Shown here: positions 10,364-20,757 of the stretch, in pieces
Position numbering within the stretch: the stretch's first letter is position 1
How the letters are laid out: each line of letters begins with the position of its first letter
DNA from: Candidatus Poribacteria bacterium
GTDB taxonomy: Bacteria > Poribacteria > WGA-4E > WGA-3G
Reading direction: 5' to 3'
DNA length: 64,000 nt
Assembly (NCBI GenBank): GCA_022822085.1
Contig: JAJECK010000136.1
Coordinates: forward strand, 1 to 64,000
Position numbers and translations under genes: made by a program
Notes under the pieces: generated by a model
The model's input: only the letters and a program-made list of their open reading frames with translations
What the model was told of the DNA's origin: nothing
Database searches by the model: none

Positions 10364-11914
10364 ATGAAATACTTCACCTACTTCGGAAACCACCTGGTCA
10401 ACGCAAAAATACCGGATAACTCAGAGGTGTACTTTGCGAAACCGCCCATTCCCGGAATAAAACGCGGTGAACTCAGTGTCCAGACACAGAACGCATTTGA
10501 AAACCCGCTTGAGATGCCACCGCTGCGTGAACTTGTAGACGGTAATTCAAAGGTACTAATCCTATTTGATGATAACTGCCAACCATTTCCCGCAACCAAA
10601 AAACCTGATTTACGGCAGATCATGATAGAAACGCTTTTGAAGCTGTTATATGAGTATGGAGTAGAAAAGAAGAACATAGAATTGATGTGCGCAGTCGCAT
10701 TACACCGCAAAATGAAGGAACATGAACTCAGATATATGTTAGGGAAAGACATCATGGATGAGTTCTATCCGCATCAACTCCGAAATTTTGATGCTGAAGA
10801 TGCAGACCAGATTGTAGAAGTAGGGAAAACAGAACATGATGAAATCGTTGAGACAGATAAAGCCGCGCTTGATGCCGATCTGATCATATATGTTGATATG
10901 ATACAGATCCCTCTAAATGGAGGACACAAATCTGTTGCGGTAGGTCTTGGCACATATAACTCCATCGCCCCGCACCACTCACCCCACATGACATCGGAGA
11001 GCCCACATGTGATGCAGCCAGAGGGTTCACACATGCACGCTTGTATTGAACGGATGAGCCGTCTAATTCAGAAAGAGACTCCTATTTTTGTACTTGAAGC
11101 AGCGATGAACGGGGCAATTTATCCATTCCACCTCCGTTATGTTGGAAAACCTAATAAAGACTGCAACTTTGTTGAAAAGGTGATAAAAACCTTTACACCG
11201 CCAACCTTATCTATATTACCAGAATCCGCAAGGTATAAGATACTAAAGAGTATCCGAACAGATTACGAACCGATGGAAGTAAACGCAGGTGATATAGATG
11301 CCGTTCATACTAAAACACTTGCATTGATGAAGGATCAGTTAGCAATTGATATTCCACGTCAATTTAGTACTTTAGTGTTTGGTTTGCCAGACATGAGTCC
11401 TTACGCAGTTGATGCACGTATCAATCCTGTCTTGGTTGTAAGTGATATCTTGGGTTATGTTTTCAACTGGTTTTACAACAAACCGATCATCAAAGAGAAT
11501 GGCGTTGTCATCATAATGAATCCGACTTATGAGATATTTCATGAGGAATATCACGTCGCATATAAGATGTTTTATGAAGAAGTACTTGAGGACACTACTG
11601 AACCGTTTGAAATGCAACAGAAATATCAGGAAAAATACGCAAAAGACGAATATTTGATTGATTGTTATCGTAACAAATACGCACATCACGGTTTTCATCC
11701 ATTTACCGTATGGTATTGGGCAACTTATCCATTAAAATATCTTTCAAAGGTAATTTTAGTCGGACCGAAAGACCCACGTGTGGCACAACGTTTAGGCGTT
11801 GAATGGGCTAAGAACTTGGATGATGCACTCGGCATGGCACGCGCAATTTCCGGAGAAGATGACGTAGTGGCATTGACTATGCCACCATTTTTCTATGCAA
11901 ATGTAGGTCCGTAA
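10364..11914 (+). CDS. LarA-like (lactate racemase N-terminal / DUF2088) protein
   Basis: VLILFDDNCQPFPATKKPD..., ALHRKM, GGHKSVAVGLG; adjacent to larB. Confidence 0.75.
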   Translation: MKYFTYFGNHLVNAKIPDNSEVYFAKPPIPGIKRGELSVQTQNAFENPLEMPPLRELVDGNSKVLILFDDNCQPFPATKKPDLRQIMIETLLKLLYEYGVEKKNIELMCAVALHRKMKEHELRYMLGKDIMDEFYPHQLRNFDAEDADQIVEVGKTEHDEIVETDKAALDADLIIYVDMIQIPLNGGHKSVAVGLGTYNSIAPHHSPHMTSESPHVMQPEGSHMHACIERMSRLIQKETPIFVLEAAMNGAIYPFHLRYVGKPNKDCNFVEKVIKTFTPPTLSILPESARYKILKSIRTDYEPMEVNAGDIDAVHTKTLALMKDQLAIDIPRQFSTLVFGLPDMSPYAVDARINPVLVVSDILGYVFNWFYNKPIIKENGVVIIMNPTYEIFHEEYHVAYKMFYEEVLEDTTEPFEMQQKYQEKYAKDEYLIDCYRNKYAHHGFHPFTVWYWATYPLKYLSKVILVGPKDPRVAQRLGVEWAKNLDDALGMARAISGEDDVVALTMPPFFYANVGP

Positions 11915-11943
11915 TACCTTCAACATAATTATAAGAGTTTCAG

Positions 11944-12144
11944 ATGAATTATAACTCCCCAATAGTAGAAGAGACTCGCCAAGTTCGCTATCTAATCTCA
12001 TTGAAATTTGATCATGATATCAATCGCTTTATTGAATATTTGCAGAATGAAGAAATTAAACGTAAAAAGAAAAATGTAAGCAATAACCATTCGCAAAGTG
12101 AAACATCAACGTCTGAAACCTATCAACCAAAAACTGAAAACTAA
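11944..12144 (+). CDS. Small hypothetical protein upstream of ClpX-like ATPase
   Basis: Short ORF with ATG; tight spacing to the next gene. Confidence 0.4.
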   Translation: MNYNSPIVEETRQVRYLISLKFDHDINRFIEYLQNEEIKRKKKNVSNNHSQSETSTSETYQPKTEN

Positions 12145-12154
12145 ATGTATCACT

Positions 12155-13738
12155 ATGTTTAATAATAAAAAATTCCCATCACAAGAAGAAATGCAAAAGG
12201 AACTCCAAGAATTCAAAGAGAATTTGGAGAAAAAATACGGTGTAGGAATCGGTATAAACCTTGTTGGTGGAAGTGGTAGTAATGTTTCACCAAATGCAAC
12301 TCAAGAGGACACACCAGAACCTCAAGAAACATTTGACCTGAAGTTCGATTTAAAACCAAAAGACATTAAGCAGTATTTAGATAGGTATGTCATTAAGCAA
12401 GATGATGCTAAAAAGGCACTTGCTATCGCCGTTTGCGACCATTACAATCACGTCCGAGAATGCCATGAAAATCCTGATGCATCAGATACAGACTACTCCA
12501 AACAGAATATCGTCATGCTCGGTCCAACTGGTGTCGGTAAGACATACCTGATTAGACATATTGCCAAACTCATCGGAGTTCCCTTTGTAAAAGCAGATGC
12601 AACACGATTCAGTGAAACCGGTTATGTTGGTGCGAATGTTGACGACTTAATCCGTGAACTTGTTACACAAGCAGATGACAATCTTGAACTTGCACAATAC
12701 GGAATAATATACCTTGACGAAGCGGACAAAATCTCAACACCTCCAAATATCATCGGGCGCGATGTCAGTGGGCGCGGCGTTCAAATCGGACTTCTCAAAT
12801 TAATGGAGGAAACCGAGGTAGACCTTAGGTCCGGAAACGATGTTGCTTCACAGATGCGAGCTGCAATGGAATTTCAGCAACGAGGGAAAGTTGAAAAAGA
12901 GGTCATAAACACCCGACATATCCTATTTATTATCAGTGGGGCATTTACCGGTATGGAAAAGATTATTAAGAAACGTATGCATCAAAGCAGAATAGGTTTT
13001 AATGCTAATGTAGTGAGTCAGACAGATGATGCAGCCCAATATCTCAAGCATGTCACGCCAAAAGATTTTATTGATTTCGGTTTTGAACCTGAATTTATTG
13101 GACGTTTACCTGTACATGTACTCTGTAATGAATTGGAAGTGGAAGACCTTTTTCATATTTTGAAACACTCAGAAGGTTCTATTGTCCGACAATATGAGAA
13201 TGCATTCAAGGCTTACGGTATAACCGTGCTTTTTGCAGATTGTGGGTTACGTAGAATAGCAGAAAGTGCGATTGAGCAAAAAACAGGTGCGCGTGCATTG
13301 ATGACTGTTTGTGAGAGAGTCTTACGCAATTACAAATTTGAACTCCCATCAACAGGTGTTTCAAATTTTGTTGTCACTGCAGAGGTAGTAGATGATCCTG
13401 AAAATCAATTGCAACGGATAATAAAGGACAGTGACTACAACCAAAACACTATCTTACAAGAACATGTACGTAGATACGAATCACAATTCAACAATGCCCA
13501 CGGTTTAGAAATATTGTTTGATGCGGAAGCAACGAGTGCTATCTGTGAACGCGCATTATCGCAGAAAAAAAATGTCAATCAGATCTGTGATGAAATACTA
13601 ACAAGCTACCAACACGGGTTGAACCTTATAAAACAGAATACAGGACAAACTTCTTTCACATTTCCAATAGATGTCGTCGAAAATCCAGATCCAATCCTTG
13701 AACAGTGGATCCGGGATTCTTACAACACCAAACGATAG
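12155..13738 (+). CDS. ClpX-like AAA+ ATPase lacking the N-terminal zinc domain
   Basis: Walker A GPTGVGKT, Walker B IIYLDEADKI, DRYVIKQDDAKKAL, RIGF loop, sensor region FGFEPEFIGRLPV. Confidence 0.85.
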   Translation: MFNNKKFPSQEEMQKELQEFKENLEKKYGVGIGINLVGGSGSNVSPNATQEDTPEPQETFDLKFDLKPKDIKQYLDRYVIKQDDAKKALAIAVCDHYNHVRECHENPDASDTDYSKQNIVMLGPTGVGKTYLIRHIAKLIGVPFVKADATRFSETGYVGANVDDLIRELVTQADDNLELAQYGIIYLDEADKISTPPNIIGRDVSGRGVQIGLLKLMEETEVDLRSGNDVASQMRAAMEFQQRGKVEKEVINTRHILFIISGAFTGMEKIIKKRMHQSRIGFNANVVSQTDDAAQYLKHVTPKDFIDFGFEPEFIGRLPVHVLCNELEVEDLFHILKHSEGSIVRQYENAFKAYGITVLFADCGLRRIAESAIEQKTGARALMTVCERVLRNYKFELPSTGVSNFVVTAEVVDDPENQLQRIIKDSDYNQNTILQEHVRRYESQFNNAHGLEILFDAEATSAICERALSQKKNVNQICDEILTSYQHGLNLIKQNTGQTSFTFPIDVVENPDPILEQWIRDSYNTKR

Positions 13739-13765
13739 TTCAACAAGGAATCTGCAATACACATC

Positions 13766-14500
13766 ATGCAAACTAAGACAGAGAGACCTAAACGACCCGA
13801 ACCTGTAGAAATACGCGAGTCAGGTGCTCCTATTGATGGAGAACCACAGTACAGTGATCGTAGACTGTACTTTCAACTCCACGTTTTTTCAGATTGTTAC
13901 AACCCTACAAATGTCCTTGAGACACTTGAAAAGGAAAACTTAAACGCAGTTTTATACGAGGATCTGAATCATCCAACGGGTATTGGTGTGCTTTTTATGG
14001 ATGAAGACCCAGAAGCGTTGATGAACGGTTCACGGAACATACTACATGAAGTAATAGATGCTACTAATTTCACATATCGTCCTGAAATGAAAATGATTGG
14101 ACGCACCTATTCAAGTGGAAGAGAACCAGATTTAGAGCAGTGGCTTATCAACAAACCACGTAACAATGTCCTCAACCCAAACTATCCGTGGGCGATTTGG
14201 TATCCGCTCCGACGAAAATCGGAATTCTATCTACTTGATGCAGCTGAACGTGGAAGAATTCTTGGTGAGCATGCTATGCTTGGACGCAGCTATGCTGCAG
14301 GTGGTTTTGCAAGTGATATACGATTAGCTTGCTTCGGTTTGGATACGAATGATAACGAGTTTGTTATCGGTTTAGTCGGAAAAGAACTATATCCTTTATC
14401 AAAACTGATACAAGATATGCGGAAAACAGAACAGACGACAAAGTATATTGAATCCCTTGGTCCATTCTTTGTAGGAAAAGTACATAAGCAATTTAGCTAG
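13766..14500 (+). CDS. Chlorite dismutase / HemQ family heme protein
   Basis: WAIWYPLRRKSEFYLLDAAERGRILGEHAMLGRSYAGG-like and TKYIESLGPFFVGKV. Confidence 0.82.
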   Translation: MQTKTERPKRPEPVEIRESGAPIDGEPQYSDRRLYFQLHVFSDCYNPTNVLETLEKENLNAVLYEDLNHPTGIGVLFMDEDPEALMNGSRNILHEVIDATNFTYRPEMKMIGRTYSSGREPDLEQWLINKPRNNVLNPNYPWAIWYPLRRKSEFYLLDAAERGRILGEHAMLGRSYAAGGFASDIRLACFGLDTNDNEFVIGLVGKELYPLSKLIQDMRKTEQTTKYIESLGPFFVGKVHKQFS

Positions 14501-14631
14501 TGCTTTGCCAACATATTATTGTCCGTCGCGATTCGGAGATCGCTCCTACCGATGAGTTGCTTATGGTAGGAGGGAACTCCGATTCCCGACTACTTTCAAA
14601 ACCCATCAATTAACGCTTGACGGAGCACTAG
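14497..14631. repeat. Palindromic MITE-like element
   Basis: Inner 26 nt inverted arms (14525-14550 / 14565-14590, 22/26 match) and outer CTAGTGCT/AGCACTAG. Confidence 0.55.
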
Positions 14632-14674
14632 TGTTCCTTTTCACAAAATCTACCCCATTTAACAGAACAGATAA

Positions 14675-15400
14675 ATGAGAAACATCCTTGCTGTTTGCAC
14701 TAAAGAACTTTATACATATTTTGTTTCACCCATTGCATATTTTGTCTGCATTGTCTTCTCTGCAATTTCCGGTTTCCTTTTTCAATTTTTTCTGCGACAA
14801 GCAAGCAGCAATAATGGATTTGGTATTGGTGTGATGCAGTCTACATTCGGAATTATGTCAACCATTCTCCTATTCTTTACGCCAGTCCTGACAATGAAAT
14901 TATTTGCAGAAGAACGCAAATCCGGCACGATTGAACTCCTACTCACTTCGCCGATTACTGATGGTCAGGTGGTGCTTGGAAAATTTTTTGCCAGCTGGGC
15001 TCTACTGATCATTATGTTGGCACCTACGCTCGTATTTCCTTTACTAACACAACGGTTCGGTCCACTTGACGTTGGCCTCATAATCAGTGGTTACCTTGGA
15101 CTCATCCTTATCAGTTCATGCTTTCTCGCATTCGGACTATTGATGTCATCGATGAGTAAAAATCAGATAGTCGCTGCACTGACAAGTTTCGGTTTTTTCA
15201 TAGCACTATGGGTGATAGGCGCAATCTCTGATCGTGGTGGTACTATTGGACAATTTCTTAAATATCTATCGTTTAGTGAACATTTTAGCGGCTTTTCACG
15301 TGGCGCAATCATGATTAAAGATGTAGTCTATTATCTCAGTTTCACAAGTGTTTGCTTATTTGGGACATTCAAATCTGTTGAGTCCTCAAAATGGAGATAG
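14675..15400 (+). CDS. ABC-2 type transporter permease (GldF-like)
   Basis: KELYTYFVSPIAYFV, MKLFAEERKSGTIELLLTSPI, multiple TM segments. Confidence 0.85.
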   Translation: MRNILAVCTKELYTYFVSPIAYFVCIVFSAISGFLFQFFLRQASSNNGFGIGVMQSTFGIMSTILLFFTPVLTMKLFAEERKSGTIELLLTSPITDGQVVLGKFFASWALLIIMLAPTLVFPLLTQRFGPLDVGLIISGYLGLILISSCFLAFGLLMSSMSKNQIVAALTSFGFFIALWVIGAISDRGGTIGQFLKYLSFSEHFSGFSRGAIMIKDVVYYLSFTSVCLFGTFKSVESSKWR

Positions 15401-15402
15401 AG

Positions 15403-16974
15403 ATGAATAGAAAAAACTTAACAGGACCACTATTTGGATTCTTATCTTTAATATTCTGTTTTGTGACCATCGCATGTTTCTTTCTGAAAGCATGGGTTAT
15501 ATTCTGGATATGTCTGATTCTTTTTATAACAGCACTTGCTATTTTTTCTGTCTTACACTACAAAGAATTCGTTAACTTCTTTGTTAGCAGACAATTACGG
15601 TATGGAACTAATGTTGCACTGAGTATAATTGGCGTATTAGGTATAGCAGTTTTTGTGAACATAATAGTAGCTCAACGATTAGATAAGAGTATAGATTTAA
15701 CTAATTTAGGACATAATTCATTATCTGAACAGACGAGGAAAATTCTAAAATCACTAGACAAAGAAATTGAAGTTATCGCATTTTACAGTGATGAAACTTC
15801 ACAATTTGCAATCCATGCAATGAATAAATTAGAACTATTTCAACGTGAATCTAAGTTTATCAATGTGTCGTTAAAAAATCCGTACTTAGATGCCGAACTT
15901 GTAGATAGTAGATTAAGAGACGGAACTATTGTATTTCGCACAAAAGACAGGCAAGAAGAGGTTACCATTGTCAGTGAACAGAAGTTCACCAGTGCGATTC
16001 TAAAACTTATTCAGGACAAAACGAAAAAAATATATTTTCTGGTTGGGCACGGTGAATATGAAATTGATGATTTAACCAATTCTGGTCTCAGCAAATTTAA
16101 GACAGCATTAGAAGATCATAATTACGAACCTATACCGTTATCTCTACTGACAGAACCAGACATTCCCACCGATTGTGATCTCCTTGCAATTGTCGGTCCA
16201 ACTTCAACATTATCCGCCAATGAAATCGGAATTATCAGCAAATATCTTGATAGGAATGGAAAACTACTCCTATTATTCCATCCATCAGATACAGCTGAAG
16301 ATGTCAATCAGAGACTTGTTCAACTAATGAAAAAATGGGGTGTGTCTATTGGAAACGATCTCGTGTTGGATATGGTCGTCTATGATGTTCACAGAAGCAC
16401 AAGTGCGCCTTTTCCAAGATTTGAACTACATGAAATCACACGCCAATTGCCATCTTATCTTGCTTTTCCCAAAACACGTTCTGTTACACCGATAGAAAGT
16501 CCTAAGACAGACCTCACTGTGAAATCACTTGCTAAAACAGTGAGTCCATTAGGTGTTAGTTGGGGAGAAGTAGAACGCACATCTGATGGGAAGTTCAGTG
16601 GGAACGGTTATACCGAGGGTGTAGATTTACCCGCTCCGGTGTCTCTTGCTGTTGCTGTCGAAAAACACATTTCAATGAATACCAATAACATGAGTCCCAC
16701 GCGTATTGTCGTATTCGGGTGTTCAAATATTGCTATGAATTTTTATTTTCAAACGGCAAATCGCTATCTCTTATTAACTACAGTGAATTGGATTACTGAG
16801 GAGGGTGACCTCATTGCTATTATTGAACCAGATTTATCAAAACAGATGTTACGAAGTATGACTTCACAACAAGCAGGAGTTGTACAGATAACCGCAATCT
16901 TCCTTATTCCTTTGGTTGTGTTTATTGCTGGTTTAGTTGTGTGGTGGAACCGACGTGAAGGGGGAACTATATGA
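15403..16974 (+). CDS. GldG-like / ABC_transp_aux family membrane protein
   Basis: LSEQTRKILKSLDKEIEVIAFYS, YFLVGHGEYEI, C-terminal TM; follows the ABC-2 permease. Confidence 0.8.
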   Translation: MNRKNLTGPLFGFLSLIFCFVTIACFFLKAWVIFWICLILFITALAIFSVLHYKEFVNFFVSRQLRYGTNVALSIIGVLGIAVFVNIIVAQRLDKSIDLTNLGHNSLSEQTRKILKSLDKEIEVIAFYSDETSQFAIHAMNKLELFQRESKFINVSLKNPYLDAELVDSRLRDGTIVFRTKDRQEEVTIVSEQKFTSAILKLIQDKTKKIYFLVGHGEYEIDDLTNSGLSKFKTALEDHNYEPIPLSLLTEPDIPTDCDLLAIVGPTSTLSANEIGIISKYLDRNGKLLLLFHPSDTAEDVNQRLVQLMKKWGVSIGNDLVLDMVVYDVHRSTSAPFPRFELHEITRQLPSYLAFPKTRSVTPIESPKTDLTVKSLAKTVSPLGVSWGEVERTSDGKFSGNGYTEGVDLPAPVSLAVAVEKHISMNTNNMSPTRIVVFGCSNIAMNFYFQTANRYLLLTTVNWITEEGDLIAIIEPDLSKQMLRSMTSQQAGVVQITAIFLIPLVVFIAGLVVWWNRREGGTI

Positions 16975-18827
16975 ACTATAAAACCACCTTCATAATCATA
17001 ATTCTGCTGATCGGTGTTGCAGCAACATATTTTCTATTTTTTAACAAACCTATTGAAAACGACGCCAGAGATAAAAAACCGACAATAGCTGAAACTTATG
17101 ATCTACCCCGCGATCACATAGAAAAATTACAACTCTCCTACGCCGATGAAGCCTATAAAACTATTACTATAGTCAAAGACACTGACGGTAGGTGGCAGAT
17201 TACAACTCCCTTTAATGCACATGCAGATTTAGAAAAGGTTAACACTGTTTTAGATGATTTTGTCAAGAAACGGGTGAGACAAACCTTTGATGTTACTGAA
17301 TACGATCAATATGGGTTAGATAATCCTAAAATTACTGTCCAACTGTGGAAAGATGTAGACAGTTCACCAAAGATCTTTCTCGTTGGAAATAAGGGCATAA
17401 ACTATTCCGTCTATGTAAAAGAAAAATCCGAACAACATATCTTTATAATTGAATCCAGCGCGCTTGATGACTTAGCAATATCAACGACTGATATTCGTGA
17501 CAGATCTGTTATCAAGTTTAATCCCAATTCTATCACAGAAATTGCGTATCAAATGCCTGAACAGTTTACCTGTGTGAAAAATGGTGACACATGGCAGATG
17601 ACACATCCGATCTCTGCTAATGCTGATTCGGACGACATCAGTTACATCCTCACTGAATTACAGAATCTACTTGTCTCTACCTTTGAATTAGATGGAAAAG
17701 ATGTTCAAGAATCCTTATCAAAATATGGATTAGAGACACCACGCATTAAACTCACACTGACTGACGAAAATAAAAGTTACGGTCTTGCAATTGGATCAAC
17801 GGTCCCATCATCAATGGATCAACAAAACAGAGATAAAAATGCCGTTTATGTTCAGGCACTTCACCAAGGAGGAATATATACTGTAACAGATGACATTTTC
17901 AAACTTCTCAATAAGACAGCTTTTGACCTACGTGACAAACACATGGTTGATTTTCAGCGGGGAGATGTTACAAAATTTGAAATTCAGCACGGAAAGGAAA
18001 AAATAGAAGGGACAAGACTCAAGAAAGACCTGTGGGAAATACAAGGTAACAATAACAAAAATGCAGATCCACAAGCAATAATTGCAGACCCAAAAGCAGT
18101 CAGTGACTTGATATACGGTGTTGATTCACTTGAAGCTACATCATATTTAACCAACTCTACTAAAAACCTTTCATTATATGGCTTAAACACTCCTTCATAC
18201 AACGTCAAATTCACGATCCGCGGAAAAGAAAAACCTATTGTGCTGTCCGTAGGAGATTTTGCACAGAACGACACCGTATTTGTCAAAACCAACATTTCAG
18301 ACCAAATCGCACTAGTCAAACGCGATCTCATTGATATGATTGCAGATGGGGTTTCATGGCTACGAGAAAAACAGATATTCAAATTTACTATTGATGATCC
18401 GATTAGGTGTATAGTAAAATATACCGAAGCTTCAAGGGGTCCTGTTGCGTTTACATGTCAACGGCTTGGAACGAACTGGCGGTTAACACACCCAGTTCAA
18501 GAAAATGCAAAAGATGCAGAAGTCAACGCACTCCTATATGAATTAATTGATTTAAAAGCAGAAGAATATGTAGGTTTATCCTTTGATGGTAAAGAAAATA
18601 AGCTTACTGATGTCCTTACAGGTTTCAAATCTCCACTATTACAAATTACTGTAGAATTGCGAAATAAGACTGTTTTAACTTTGCAAGTTGGAAAAACAGA
18701 ATCATCTGGAAATTACTATGCAAGAATTCAAAATCAACCTACGCACATATTCCTACTCAAATCTGAACTGGTCCCAAAACTTAAACCGAAGCTGGAGTGG
18801 TTACGTGTTAATTCAGAAGAACAATAA
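16971..18827 (+). CDS. DUF4340 domain-containing protein
   Basis: Repeated YGLDNPKI/YGLETPRI/YGLNTPSY modules; N-terminal TM; overlaps the GldG-like gene. Confidence 0.8.
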   Translation: MNYKTTFIIIILLIGVAATYFLFFNKPIENDARDKKPTIAETYDLPRDHIEKLQLSYADEAYKTITIVKDTDGRWQITTPFNAHADLEKVNTVLDDFVKKRVRQTFDVTEYDQYGLDNPKITVQLWKDVDSSPKIFLVGNKGINYSVYVKEKSEQHIFIIESSALDDLAISTTDIRDRSVIKFNPNSITEIAYQMPEQFTCVKNGDTWQMTHPISANADSDDISYILTELQNLLVSTFELDGKDVQESLSKYGLETPRIKLTLTDENKSYGLAIGSTVPSSMDQQNRDKNAVYVQALHQGGIYTVTDDIFKLLNKTAFDLRDKHMVDFQRGDVTKFEIQHGKEKIEGTRLKKDLWEIQGNNNKNADPQAIIADPKAVSDLIYGVDSLEATSYLTNSTKNLSLYGLNTPSYNVKFTIRGKEKPIVLSVGDFAQNDTVFVKTNISDQIALVKRDLIDMIADGVSWLREKQIFKFTIDDPIRCIVKYTEASRGPVAFTCQRLGTNWRLTHPVQENAKDAEVNALLYELIDLKAEEYVGLSFDGKENKLTDVLTGFKSPLLQITVELRNKTVLTLQVGKTESSGNYYARIQNQPTHIFLLKSELVPKLKPKLEWLRVNSEEQ

Positions 18828-18889
18828 TTACAAAATAGTGCTAAGCAATAATCCTGTAAATTCCTATTAGGGACAATTTACTGAACATA

Positions 18890-20098
18890 ATGAACACTTC
18901 TATAATATTATATACAACCTACTTTCTATTCATCCTTGAGATGTTATTGATAAGTCAGTCCTTTTTTTATACAAGACGTGAACGTAAAACGCAGCGACCA
19001 ACATATACACCAAATGTTGCAATAATCGCACCACATTATGGTTGGGATGATGACACTGAAGAACATGCAAAAAGCCTACTTGTTCAGGACTATGAAGGTG
19101 AATATCACATCTATTTTGTAACTCACGAAACCGAAGACACTGGACACGATATTTCATACCCACACTTGCAAGAAGTTGCGAAAGACAATCCGCATGCTGA
19201 TGTCCTCTTAGCTCCCAATATTATTGATAACGACCTCCCACGTTCTCAAAAAGTTCAGAATCTGATAACCGTGATTGAAAATCTCCCTAATGACGTTGAA
19301 GTCATCGCATTTGTTGATGCTGATGTTGAAATACAAAAGGATTGGCTAAAACTCCTCGTTACGCCACTCCAAGATGATACTATCGGGGCAACAGTTGGAG
19401 GGAGATTCTATTTTCCGCAAACGTGGAACTTTCCATCACTTGTTGAAGCATCATGGATCAACTTTCAATTGTCATTACAAGGTGACCATTGGTTGACTAT
19501 GGTATGGGGTGGTTCAAATGCTTTTCGGCGAGAATTTCTTGAAAAAGGTCAGATACTTCAACGATGGGAAAATGCAACTATTGAAGACCTGAATACAACT
19601 CGCGCTGTCAGAGATGTCAAGCGCAAAATACATTTCGTCCCCGATTGTATAGCGGTAACTCAAACATCGAACCGCACATGGAGACAAATTTTTGAATTTA
19701 CTAATCGACAGATGATAATGACCCTACACATGGGATTATGGGCACAATGGTTAGGAAGTTTAATTCTCTGTCTGCCAAAAGCAATTCTGATTGTTGGCAC
19801 ACTCCCCTTTATTTTTTCACGCCAAACACTCTTGCCTGTTGTTTTCATCCCATTTTTAGAGGTAATCGGTTTCCACTTATGTTGTAGAAACCTACCGAAA
19901 TGGCTTCGTGAAAAGCAAGGAGTTCGGGATTCTCTTCGTATTAGTAAATATGCTGCACCGTTTTCCATTTTCCTCGCAGGTATAAACGCATTCTATGCAA
20001 TATTCCAACGAAAAATTGTTTGGGGCGGTGTCCGATATAAAATCCTATCTGCGACAACATGCAAGGTCCTGGGACGCGTAAAAAATAAAAATCAATAA
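18890..20098 (+). CDS. Family 2 glycosyltransferase, membrane-bound
   Basis: FVDADVEIQKDWLKLLV, GGRFYFP, IEDLNTTRAVR, TSNRTWRQIFEFTNRQ, C-terminal TMs. Confidence 0.82.
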   Translation: MNTSIILYTTYFLFILEMLLISQSFFYTRRERKTQRPTYTPNVAIIAPHYGWDDDTEEHAKSLLVQDYEGEYHIYFVTHETEDTGHDISYPHLQEVAKDNPHADVLLAPNIIDNDLPRSQKVQNLITVIENLPNDVEVIAFVDADVEIQKDWLKLLVTPLQDDTIGATVGGRFYFPQTWNFPSLVEASWINFQLSLQGDHWLTMVWGGSNAFRREFLEKGQILQRWENATIEDLNTTRAVRDVKRKIHFVPDCIAVTQTSNRTWRQIFEFTNRQMIMTLHMGLWAQWLGSLILCLPKAILIVGTLPFIFSRQTLLPVVFIPFLEVIGFHLCCRNLPKWLREKQGVRDSLRISKYAAPFSIFLAGINAFYAIFQRKIVWGGVRYKILSATTCKVLGRVKNKNQ

Positions 20099-20246
20099 AT
20101 AAAGGTGGTTTTACACTGCATTTTGTACTATCAGTCCCAGAAAACACAACGTATCTTTGTTTAGACTGTCAATATCATTTGATATATAAAACACACTTGC
20201 ATTTTTTGCTAAAATATGTGATAGTACACACCAAGAAAATAGAGGA

Positions 20247-20669
20247 GTGGAAAATGTTGTGGAAAAAGTAACAAAGACAGACAAAGAATGGAAAGAACAA
20301 CTATCACCCGAAGAATATAAAATAACTCGGAAGAAAGGCACTGAACGCGCCTTTACAGGAAGATACCACGACTGCAAAGACGCAGGCACATATCACTGTA
20401 TCTGTTGTGGTAGTCCACTGTTTACGTCTGAAACTAAATACGAGTCTGGAACAGGTTGGCCAAGTTTTTGGCAACCAGTAGCTCCAGAATGTATTGAGAC
20501 AAAAACGGATTTTAGCATCTTTTTTATGCCACGCACAGAAGTCCTGTGTAGCAAATGTGATGCACATCTCGGACATGTGTTTGATGATGGACCAGAACCA
20601 ACAGGTAAACGATATTGTCTCAATTCCGCAGCACTCACGCTTGTCCAGTCAAATGACGAAGCCGAATAA
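20247..20669 (+). CDS. msrB: Peptide-methionine (R)-S-oxide reductase MsrB
   Basis: YHCICCGSPLF, SGTGWPSFWQP, CSKCDAHLGHVFDDGPEPTGKRYCLNSAAL. Confidence 0.96.
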   Translation: MENVVEKVTKTDKEWKEQLSPEEYKITRKKGTERAFTGRYHDCKDAGTYHCICCGSPLFTSETKYESGTGWPSFWQPVAPECIETKTDFSIFFMPRTEVLCSKCDAHLGHVFDDGPEPTGKRYCLNSAALTLVQSNDEAE

Positions 20670-20757
20670 TAGATCGTTAGATGAATCTTAATTTGAAATC
20701 ATACATACAATAATACATAAAATGGTGTATATCCTTGAAGTATGAAATGGAGTAATT

